From an uncultured Prevotellaceae bacterium (GTDB lineage Bacteria > Bacteroidota > Bacteroidia > Bacteroidales > Bacteroidaceae), in assembly GCA_900316285.1 (NCBI GenBank), contig ONCG01000021.1, positions 1-59,055 on the forward strand: 59,055 nt of DNA, read 5' to 3'. How positions within the stretch are numbered: the first letter of the stretch is position 1; each line of letters begins with the position of its first letter. This document shows, one piece after another, positions 6,900 to 13,620 of this stretch. The position numbers and the translations under genes are program-made. The notes below the pieces were generated by a model. The model ran no database searches. It was given only the letters and a program-made list of their open reading frames with translations, and had not been told where the DNA came from.

Positions 6900-8099
6900 A
6901 TGAAAATTTTAGTACTGAATTGTGGTAGTAGTTCCATCAAGTATAAACTTTACAACATGGACGATGAGTCCGTGTTGGCACAGGGTGGCGTAGAGCGCAT
7001 CGGCCTCGACAACGCCTTCCTGAAGCTCACCCTGCCTAACGGAGAGAAGAAAATCCTCATGCACGACATGCCCGACCACAAGGAAGGCGTGAACTTCGTG
7101 TTCCAGACGCTGCTCAGCGAGGAGTATGGTGCCATCAAGAGCCTCGACGAAATCGACGCCGTGGGCCATCGCATTGTGCAAGGTGGCGACCTCTTCGAGA
7201 AGAGCTGCCTCGTGAACGAAGGCGTGGAGGCAGGCATTGAGAGTCTCTGCGACCTCGCACCCGTTCACAACGCCGGTCACCTGAAGGGTATTCGCGCCGT
7301 GGATCACCTCATGCCCGAGGTGCCGCAGGTCACCGTGTTCGACAATGCCTTCCATAGCACCATGCCCGCCCACGCCTATCTCTATGCTGTTCCCTACGAG
7401 CTGTATGAGAAGTACCACGTGCGCCGCTATGGCTTCCACGGCACCTCTCACCGCTACGTTTCGCACCGCGTGGCTGAGCTGATGGGCAAGGACATCAAGG
7501 ATTTGAAGATCATCACCTGCCACATCGGCAACGGCGCCTCGGTGGCTGCCATCAAGGATGGTAAGGTCATCGACACCTCGATGGGTCTCACCCCGTTGGC
7601 AGGTGTGATGATGGGCTCGCGCTCAGGCGACATCGACGCCTCGGCCGTGACCTACATCATGGATAAGCTGAACCTGAAGCCCCAGGAGATGGCCGACTTC
7701 CTGAACAAGAAGTCGGGTGTTCTCGGCATCACCGGCATCTCCAGCGACATGCGTGACATCGAGGAAGCTGCCAACAAGGGCAACGAGCGTGCCCAGCTCG
7801 CCCTCCGCATGTACAACTACCGCATCAAGAAGTACATCGGTTCGTATGCTGCCGCTATGGGTGGCGTAGATGTCATCGTCTGGACGGCTGGTGTTGGCGA
7901 GAATCAGATCTCCACTCGCATGGAGGCCTGCTCGGGTCTGGAGTTCCTCGGCGTGAAGATGGATGCCGAAGCCAACAACTGCCGTGGCGAGGAGAAGCTC
8001 ATCTCTGCTCCCGACTCAAAGGTGCAGGTATGGGTGGTGCCCACCGACGAGGAAATCGTCATCGCCCGCGACACCATGGAACTGGTGAAGAAATCATAA
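6900..8099 (+). CDS. ackA: Acetate kinase
   Basis: The enzyme transfers phosphate from acetyl phosphate to ADP, giving acetate and ATP, the second half of the Pta-AckA pathway. The 399-residue product shows the ASKHA signatures: N-terminal LVLNCGSSSIKYKLY, the HRIVQGG segment, YGFHGTSHRYVS, CHIGNGASVAAIKDG and the C-terminal WTAGVGENQ. Length is normal. The start codon directly follows the right arm of the inverted repeat at 6868-6898, leaving no room for a Shine-Dalgarno sequence. A strong intrinsic terminator follows at 8119-8150. Confidence 0.97.
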   Translation: MKILVLNCGSSSIKYKLYNMDDESVLAQGGVERIGLDNAFLKLTLPNGEKKILMHDMPDHKEGVNFVFQTLLSEEYGAIKSLDEIDAVGHRIVQGGDLFEKSCLVNEGVEAGIESLCDLAPVHNAGHLKGIRAVDHLMPEVPQVTVFDNAFHSTMPAHAYLYAVPYELYEKYHVRRYGFHGTSHRYVSHRVAELMGKDIKDLKIITCHIGNGASVAAIKDGKVIDTSMGLTPLAGVMMGSRSGDIDASAVTYIMDKLNLKPQEMADFLNKKSGVLGITGISSDMRDIEEAANKGNERAQLALRMYNYRIKKYIGSYAAAMGGVDVIVWTAGVGENQISTRMEACSGLEFLGVKMDAEANNCRGEEKLISAPDSKVQVWVVPTDEEIVIARDTMELVKKS

Positions 8100-8118
8100 A
8101 CACCAACCACCTGCTGAG

Positions 8119-8150
8119 ACACCCCGCAACTCTCTGCGGGGTGTTTTTTT
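8119..8150 (+). terminator. Intrinsic terminator of pta-ackA
   Basis: A 10-bp perfect stem ACACCCCGCA/TGCGGGGTGT with a 6-base loop is followed by a run of T (8144-8150). Confidence 0.9.
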
Positions 8151-8194
8151 GTCCTTTCAAGGTTAAAAATCGAGAGGATTCCCGTCTTTATAGT

Positions 8195-9058
8195 ATGGAT
8201 ATGATGGAACGTGACTACAAAAGCAAGTTGGAACAACTATATAGGCAGCATCTCGAAGAAATGTGCCTGTTGGCCGATAGCATCCTGCACAACTCAGAAG
8301 AAGCAAGAGATGTTGTCGGCGAGGTATTCGCGCGCATTGCCGAGCAGAAGCCACTGGTAGAGGCAGACAAATGGCAGGGCTATCTGCTCACGGCGGTGCG
8401 CAACCGCTGTCGCGACATTGTAGCACATCGAAAAGTAGAGCAGAAGGCGATAGTAAGGTTGAGCCGTGAGCATGAAGGCACCGATGAAGAAGTCGGCGTG
8501 GAGGGACACGAAGCTGTCGACATGCTACGCTTTGCCGAGCGAGAGTTGCCGCCGCGCACGAGCCAAGTGTTTGTCATGCGATTTGAGGAGAATAAGAGCT
8601 ACCGCGAAATTTCACACGAGCTGGGTATCAGCATCCCGGCTGTCTACAAGCATGTACTGCTGGCCCGACGCAAAATCACGGCTCGCTTTGTGGTGAGCAT
8701 AGCATTGTTGCTCATGGTGGCAGCAGCTGTGGCCGTCGGCGTGAGGTTTGCTTTCCACAAGTCATCGGTCAGCCCTGCCGAAGAAAAGTCTGTGCAGACC
8801 GTTACGCAAGTGGAGGAGAAGAGCCAGCAGCCGCCAGTCACTGTCACTTTCGAGAATACTGCCCTTGCCAACATCGTGAAGCAGATTGCCGACTATCATC
8901 ATGTCGGTGTCAGCATCCGCAATGCCGAGGCCGCCAAGTTGCGACTCTATTTCCAATGGAACCAGCAGGATGCATTGTCGGAAACAGTTGACATGCTGAA
9001 CCGGTTTGAGCGCTTCAGCATCGTGCAGGCTGCCGATGGCACGCTCGTTGTGGAATAA
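8195..9058 (+). CDS. ECF-like sigma factor fused to a membrane helix and an STN/DUF4974-like domain
   Basis: The 287-residue protein starts at ATG 8195 (ATGs 8201 and 8204 are alternatives). Residues 10-80 look like sigma region 2 (LYRQHLEEMCLLADSIL, SEEARDVVGEVFARI, WQGYLLTAVRNRCRDI). Residues 106-160 look like sigma region 4 (LPPRTSQVFVMRFEENKSYREI, then the helix-turn-helix ISIPAVYKHVLLARRKI). Residues 165-184 form one transmembrane helix. After a linker, 214-287 match the FecR C-terminal DUF4974/STN fold (VTVTFENTALANIVKQIADYH, then the final strand TLVVE). FecI sigma and FecR anti-sigma are normally separate; here the anti-sigma helix and central FecR domain are absent and the signal-receiving tail is joined directly to the sigma factor. 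It stands behind a strong terminator with no TAnnTTTG box, so it may use another promoter type. The next gene starts 36 bp later. Confidence 0.85.
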   Translation: MDMMERDYKSKLEQLYRQHLEEMCLLADSILHNSEEARDVVGEVFARIAEQKPLVEADKWQGYLLTAVRNRCRDIVAHRKVEQKAIVRLSREHEGTDEEVGVEGHEAVDMLRFAERELPPRTSQVFVMRFEENKSYREISHELGISIPAVYKHVLLARRKITARFVVSIALLLMVAAAVAVGVRFAFHKSSVSPAEEKSVQTVTQVEEKSQQPPVTVTFENTALANIVKQIADYHHVGVSIRNAEAAKLRLYFQWNQQDALSETVDMLNRFERFSIVQAADGTLVVE

Positions 9059-9093
9059 CATCCTTGCTAATTGAAACAAAGAGCATCCTCCCT

Positions 9094-10494
9094 ATGAAGA
9101 AAACCCACCTCCTACTGACAATAATGTTGCTATTGCCCACGCTGGCTCGGTCACAGCACATCAGCCATACCTTCCGAAACGTATCGCTGGCAGACGCCTT
9201 GATGACCATAGACCGCATGAGCGAAGAGTGGCAAGTAAGCTTCATCTACGACGACTTGGAAGACTACCGGGTCAGCTGCATTGTGAGCGACAAGAGCGTG
9301 CCTGAGGCTGTGCATGCCCTCATCGGCTATTACCCCATGCGCATCGAGATCAGCGAGGGGCACATCTTCGTGGAATGCACGCAGCGTTTGCCCTACAAGT
9401 TCATTGGCCGCCTCGTCGATGACAAAGGACAACCGGTCACCTATGCCAACATTGCGCTCTACAGTATAACTGATTCTACACGCATTGCCAGCGGGGTGAG
9501 CAATCAGGACGGGCATTTCACAATACCTTGCACGCAGCAGCAGGCACGCGTGCGCATCAGCCACGTCGGCTTTGCTACATGGTGGAGGCAGATGAAGATG
9601 ACGAACGTGGGCACCCTGCGCCTACAGACAGCAACAGAGCACCTGCAAACCGTTGATGTAGCACAACAACAAGATGAGCTGCCAGTATATCAAAACAACT
9701 ACAAGCGCTATGCCAACGCCGTTCGCAAGCGTGTCTGGTCGATGTCCCTGCCTTCTTTTCAGCTCACTACCGCCCCCGAGGCGTTCGCCGACAGTGGGTC
9801 TGTGATATTAGCGAAGTATGCGGAATTCAACATTCTGAACCAAAACAATAGCTGGCCCTTTGCCAGTATGTTGGGACTCATTGGTGCCGTTGGCTCAGCC
9901 ATAGCTTATAAAAACAGTCCTCATAGTTCCGAATTATGCCGCGTCAGGGTGTTGCTCAACAATCAGGAAAGTGTCAGTCGGTGGTCGACGCTGGCAGGTT
10001 ATCAGCCATGCATGCATCTCTGGGACGCTGGTCGGTCGGTAGTAGGAGTCCGCATTGTCAAGCCTGACGGCAGCATATGCGAGGTGAATGTCGACGATGT
10101 TATGGAAGCCATCCTACTGAAAAAGATATGGGTGCCTCGTTCTCAGCCACTGACGATTACCGGTCTGCAGGTGGGCGACATCCTCGATGTGTTCTATTTC
10201 AATGAAGAAGTACTCGATGAACTGCGTTCTGGTTCCTACACTATAGACTTCGCCGATGGTGAACCTACACTCGACATCATCTATCGCGTAGCAACAATGT
10301 CTGCCTATCATACCGACTTCGAATCGCTGCACATGCTAAAGGTAAGACGTGGCTACGACCGACATGGTAACCGGCTCTGTGCGCTGCATGATTCTTATGC
10401 CGACGGACAGCCCGACCGCGACTTGCGGCGTCTTCATATCAACTATTGGCGTGGCAAGCATCCCAAGAAAAGAAAGGGAGTCGAAAAGCAATAA
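9094..10494 (+). CDS. Periplasmic STN plus carboxypeptidase-regulatory-like protein without a receptor barrel
   Basis: The 466-residue product has a Sec signal peptide (residues 1-20, MKKTHLLLTIMLLLPTLARS). An STN-like domain spans about 22-95 (VSLADALMTIDRMSEEWQVSFIY form) and a CarboxypepD_reg-like beta sandwich about 100-175 (GRLVDDKGQPVTYANIAL, SNQDGHFTIPC). In TonB-dependent transducers these two precede the plug and barrel, but here no barrel follows. The C-terminal half is poorly conserved; about 310-370 (VRIVKPDGSICEVNVDD, ITGLQVGDILDVFYF) recalls DUF3857 of transglutaminase-linked proteins, without any transglutaminase domain. Its position 36 bp after the sigma/STN fusion suggests it is the periplasmic partner or target. 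Function unknown. Confidence 0.72.
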   Translation: MKKTHLLLTIMLLLPTLARSQHISHTFRNVSLADALMTIDRMSEEWQVSFIYDDLEDYRVSCIVSDKSVPEAVHALIGYYPMRIEISEGHIFVECTQRLPYKFIGRLVDDKGQPVTYANIALYSITDSTRIASGVSNQDGHFTIPCTQQQARVRISHVGFATWWRQMKMTNVGTLRLQTATEHLQTVDVAQQQDELPVYQNNYKRYANAVRKRVWSMSLPSFQLTTAPEAFADSGSVILAKYAEFNILNQNNSWPFASMLGLIGAVGSAIAYKNSPHSSELCRVRVLLNNQESVSRWSTLAGYQPCMHLWDAGRSVVGVRIVKPDGSICEVNVDDVMEAILLKKIWVPRSQPLTITGLQVGDILDVFYFNEEVLDELRSGSYTIDFADGEPTLDIIYRVATMSAYHTDFESLHMLKVRRGYDRHGNRLCALHDSYADGQPDRDLRRLHINYWRGKHPKKRKGVEKQ

Positions 10495-10541
10495 ATAACC
10501 AACTGAAGAGTTCAATTATATATAATAAGGTGAGAAATAGA

Positions 10542-11501
10542 ATGAAAACTATGAAGAAAACAACGAAACATTTCATGGGTCTGATGTGCCTGACGGGTTT
10601 TATGCTGACAAGTTGCACACCAAGAATAGTAACCCACATCTACAACGAGCGCGCACCGCTGCCCGTTGACTCCGTACATATCTTCCTGCCAGGCGAGCGA
10701 GTGCCGTCAACAGCAGTCGTCGTGGGCGATGTCGCAGTGAAGGATCGCGGCACCACCACGAAGTGCAACTACGACTACGTGGTGCAACTGGGCAAGGAAA
10801 CGACGGCGAAGCATGGCGGCAACGCCCTGCAGATAGCAGAGCACCGGTTGCCGTCCTACAAGAGCACCTGCCACCAGATATTCGGCAACATGCTCTACAT
10901 GACTCCCGAAGAGATGTATTCGACGATGACCGACACATTGTCGTTCCTCGCTTCCGACGATACCTTCGGCGCACAGGTCGTCTACACGGAACGACGACCC
11001 AACCCGAAAAACGTCATAAAGTTGAGTGTAGGCCCCTCGCGCATTACATCGAAGGTGTATTCGCCTTATGGCAAGGTACACAAGAAGATGGGACTCGATG
11101 TCATGCTGAACTACGAGCACATCGGCTACCGCAACTTCGGCTTCGGCTTCACGACGGCCTTCAACCGCACCACCTACGGCGGCATGAGCGACCAGACCTT
11201 CTTCTACGTCGGCCCCGACTTCGTCATCAGCCATGTGACGACGAAGAACTGGCGCTGGGACGTAGGTATCGGCATGGGCTATACCACCTACAGCGAGACG
11301 GGTGGCGGCAGTGGCGGTGGCTTCGGCGCACTGACGCGGCTGGGTGTGGAGTACGTACTCGGCAACCATTTCGCTCTCGGTGTCGACTGGAACATGATGC
11401 GTCGCACCTTCTCGGCACCTAAGGACTTCCACCTTGAGAAAAACGAGCGATACGGCTTCGACAGCATGAGCCTAACCGCAGGCATGCGCTTCTATTTCTA
11501 A
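10542..11501 (+). CDS. Outer-membrane lipoprotein with C-terminal beta-barrel
   Basis: This 319-residue protein has a lipoprotein signal (MKTMKKTTKHFMGLMCLTGF then the lipobox LTSC, cysteine near residue 24). ATG 10551 is an equally good start. The N-terminal part (HIYNERAPLPVDSVHIFLPGERVPSTAVVVGDVAVKD, shown here only as short pieces: PLPVDSVHIF, VVVGDVAVKD) resembles small periplasmic sandwich domains. From about residue 170 the pattern alternates as in an eight-stranded outer-membrane barrel and ends in LTAGMRFYF, a typical C-terminal barrel signal with final Phe. It is 47 bp after the STN protein and 38 bp before the next barrel gene, so all four genes are probably one operon. No close named family was recognised. 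Confidence 0.72.
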   Translation: MKTMKKTTKHFMGLMCLTGFMLTSCTPRIVTHIYNERAPLPVDSVHIFLPGERVPSTAVVVGDVAVKDRGTTTKCNYDYVVQLGKETTAKHGGNALQIAEHRLPSYKSTCHQIFGNMLYMTPEEMYSTMTDTLSFLASDDTFGAQVVYTERRPNPKNVIKLSVGPSRITSKVYSPYGKVHKKMGLDVMLNYEHIGYRNFGFGFTTAFNRTTYGGMSDQTFFYVGPDFVISHVTTKNWRWDVGIGMGYTTYSETGGGSGGGFGALTRLGVEYVLGNHFALGVDWNMMRRTFSAPKDFHLEKNERYGFDSMSLTAGMRFYF

Positions 11502-11539
11502 AAAACAAGAACAGACAGAACAGACGTAACGACAATCTC

Positions 11540-11755
11540 ATGAAACAATGTAGATTATTCCTTTTGGGCATCGTCATCCTCCTATGGTGCATGCCGTCTC
11601 GAGCGCAAGACATCGTAATCGCCGACACACTTCGCACTGATACCACACGCAACGAGCGGTTAGAGCGATATCTAGAGCAGGTATTTGGAAAACGACCTGA
11701 CCAGATAGCTACGCGAGAAGATGCAAAAAACGCACAGGCGAACTGCATGTGCTAA
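11540..11755 (+). CDS. N-terminal part of a frameshifted small outer-membrane barrel protein
   Basis: This 71-codon frame encodes a Sec signal peptide (MKQCRLFLLGIVILLWCMPS then RAQD) and a short linker (RNERLERYLEQVFGKRPDQ), then ends at TAA 11753-11755. The barrel that should follow is in the -1 frame (11749-12273). Just before the end lies GCA AAA AAC, a slippery heptamer in the correct register. Read with a -1 shift there, the product continues ...KRTGELHVLKFSGGVSL without interruption into the barrel. It is either a programmed frameshift, a recent homopolymer indel or a base-calling error. Treat it with the next entry as one gene of about 244 residues. Confidence 0.7.
   Translation: MKQCRLFLLGIVILLWCMPSRAQDIVIADTLRTDTTRNERLERYLEQVFGKRPDQIATREDAKNAQANCMC
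11725..11731 (+). promoter_or_regulatory. A_AAA_AAC slippery heptamer (possible -1 frameshift site)
   Basis: The zero-frame codons are GCA AAA AAC, which is the canonical X_XXY_YYZ arrangement for tandem -1 slippage. A 5-bp stem GCACA (11732-11736)/TGTGC (11748-11752) follows at once, without the 5-8 base spacer usual for a stimulator, so the support from structure is weak. Confidence 0.5.
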
Positions 11756-12273
11756 AGTTCAGCGGCGGTGTCAGCCTAATCACTTCTGATCTGCAAGTGG
11801 GCGACGACGCCCATGAACATCTCCCAGGATTGGAGTACATGTTGGAGTTTGAAGATATATTCGACAAAGGCAGAGGCAGAGGTCGTGGTGTAGGCTTCAT
11901 CTTTAAGGGAAGCCGGTATCGGGACGGCTACCTCCGCTTCAACCTCTATCACTTCGGTTTGAACCGTGTGTGGTGCAACATGCCCTCGTCGAGTCATTGG
12001 CGCTGGGAACTGGCTCTCGGCGGCGGTGCCAGCTACCTTCATGACAAAAGCGACTTCTCAAGCTTCTACTATTATGCTGATGATTCCAAATTCGGCTTGG
12101 GTGTTCTGCTGAAGGCTGGCATCGAAAGCCGACTGAGCAAGCACGTGGGACTAGGCCTGGAGGCCAATACCATCTATCACATCTTCTTCGACAGCAATTC
12201 CAAAGTCGAAGACAAGCCCATCAACGGAATCGTCAGCACCGACTTGATGCTGGGTCTGCGCTTCTATTTCTGA
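11749..12273 (+). CDS. C-terminal barrel part of the frameshifted outer-membrane protein
   Basis: The open frame shown here begins with a GTG inside the upstream frame, but sense continues further upstream in this frame back to the slippery site at 11725. The 174 residues form a beta-barrel pattern (LKFSGGVSLITSDLQVG, DGYLRFNLYHFGLNRVW, WRWELALGGGASYLH, HVGLGLEANTIYHIFF) and end in LMLGLRFYF, closely like the end of the preceding gene (LTAGMRFYF). It contains the unusual run GRGRGRGVGF. Without the upstream signal peptide this piece could not reach the outer membrane, so its function depends on frameshifting at 11725-11731 or it is a broken gene. Confidence 0.7.
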   Translation: MLKFSGGVSLITSDLQVGDDAHEHLPGLEYMLEFEDIFDKGRGRGRGVGFIFKGSRYRDGYLRFNLYHFGLNRVWCNMPSSSHWRWELALGGGASYLHDKSDFSSFYYYADDSKFGLGVLLKAGIESRLSKHVGLGLEANTIYHIFFDSNSKVEDKPINGIVSTDLMLGLRFYF

Positions 12274-12466
12274 CAAAACAATCATAAACTTGGTTTGGCA
12301 TTGGTATAGCACATCAATCGTGTTGTATCAATGCCCTATTTGTGTTGATAGGTTCGGCAATAAGAACAAAAAAAATGCTTTTTTGTTTTATATTGTCATC
12401 GATTTAGATAAATTTCTCACGCTCAAGAATGAAAATTCATTTCAATTCTCTTCGCTTAATCGAAAT

Positions 12467-12481
12467 TTTGCACTATCTTTG
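12467..12481 (+). promoter_or_regulatory. Promoter core of the sugar kinase gene
   Basis: The 15-mer TTTGCACTATCTTTG contains TATCTTTG at 12474-12481, 22 bp before the start codon. At the -33 position the sequence is TTCG (12451-12454), one base off TTTG, with a 19-bp spacer. The rest of 12274-12450 is AT-rich and shows nothing further. Confidence 0.6.
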
Positions 12482-12503
12482 CACTGATAAACTACAAACA
12501 GAA

Positions 12504-13520
12504 ATGAAAAAGATCGTTACATTCGGAGAGATATTGCTGCGCTGGTCGAAAGGCGGTGCACAGCGGTTGAAACAAGGTAGTGACTGGACGGGCAAGTTTG
12601 GAGGCTCGGAAGCCAACGTGGCGGTGTCGCTTGCGATGCTGGGCAACAAGGTTGGCTATGTGTCGCGTGTACCACAAAACGAGGTGGGACAGGCATGTCT
12701 GAACGAGCTGCGCTACTACGGCATCGACACACGCGATGTGGTGCGCGGTGGCGACCGTCTTGGCACCTACTATTTCGAGGCTGCTGCCGGCCTGCGTCGC
12801 TCGCAGGTGGTCTACGACCGTCGCGGCTCGTCGTTCTACTCGTGTGCTCCGGGCATGTTCCCCTGGCGCGACATCTTCAGCCGTACCGACATCTTCCATT
12901 GCTCGGGCATCACCTGCGCCGTGTCGCAGTCGGCAACCGATGCCACGTTCGAGGCCGTGCGCACGGCAAAGGACATGGGACTGCGCATCACGTGCGACAT
13001 CAACTTCCGCAAGAACCTCTGGCGCTACGAAGGAGCCGATGCCCACAAGACGCTGAACGCGCTGATGCAGTATAGCGACTACATCTTTGGCGATCAGGAT
13101 GAGTGGGAGGTGGCCACAGGTGTGAAGCAGGTGCCGATGGACCACATGATGGCCGATACGGAACTCGACATGGATGCCTATCGTCGCTATTTCGACGAGA
13201 TGCACCGCCAGTTCCCAAACTGTAAGGAGATGATGCTCGGTCTGCGCAACCAGATCACGTCGACCCACCACACGCTGACGGCGCTGCTGTGGTATGAGGG
13301 CGAAATCTATCAGGCACGCATCTACGACATCTACCCCATCGTAGATCCTGTGGGCGTGGGCGATGCCTTCGTAGCCGCCTATATCCACGCGGCCGAGAAA
13401 TGGAAGGGCGAGCCCCAGCGCTGCCTCGACTTCTCGGTGGCAGCCTCGCAGCTGAAGAACTCCGTTGCCGGCGATTTCAACCTCGTTACCGAGGATGAAA
13501 TCCTGCAATTCATAAAGTAA
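12504..13520 (+). CDS. kdgK: PfkB-family sugar kinase, probably 2-dehydro-3-deoxygluconokinase
   Basis: A ribokinase-fold cytoplasmic kinase of 338 residues; the best guess is phosphorylation of 2-keto-3-deoxygluconate from uronate breakdown. Signatures: N-terminal ITVFGE-like IVTFGEILLRW, the GGSEANVAVSLAMLG substrate loop, CDINFRKNLW, the DQDEWEVATG segment and the C-terminal anion hole and catalytic base DPVGVGDAFVAAYIHA. The last motif is usually DTxGAGD; here Thr and Ala are replaced (DPVGVGD), with the catalytic Asp kept. The start at 12504 was chosen over upstream in-frame codons because it lies 22 bp after the promoter box and gives the normal N-terminus. The substrate is inferred, and fructokinase-like activity cannot be excluded. 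It ends before a bidirectional terminator. Confidence 0.75.
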   Translation: MKKIVTFGEILLRWSKGGAQRLKQGSDWTGKFGGSEANVAVSLAMLGNKVGYVSRVPQNEVGQACLNELRYYGIDTRDVVRGGDRLGTYYFEAAAGLRRSQVVYDRRGSSFYSCAPGMFPWRDIFSRTDIFHCSGITCAVSQSATDATFEAVRTAKDMGLRITCDINFRKNLWRYEGADAHKTLNALMQYSDYIFGDQDEWEVATGVKQVPMDHMMADTELDMDAYRRYFDEMHRQFPNCKEMMLGLRNQITSTHHTLTALLWYEGEIYQARIYDIYPIVDPVGVGDAFVAAYIHAAEKWKGEPQRCLDFSVAASQLKNSVAGDFNLVTEDEILQFIK

Positions 13521-13532
13521 GAGGCACAAAAG

Positions 13533-13575
13533 AAAGCCCCACCTTGGCTAGAGGAGCCAGGGTGGGGCTTTTTGT
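13533..13575. terminator. Bidirectional intrinsic terminator
   Basis: AAAGCCCCACC (13533-13543) pairs with GGTGGGGCTTT (13561-13571), with an inner TGGCT/AGCCA stem and T tracts on both strands. It serves the kinase gene on the plus strand and the patatin gene that converges from the other side. Confidence 0.9.
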
Positions 13576-13620
13576 TTTGTATAATCGCAGGAGTTACTTG
13601 TCTGCTCCCAACAACAAAGC

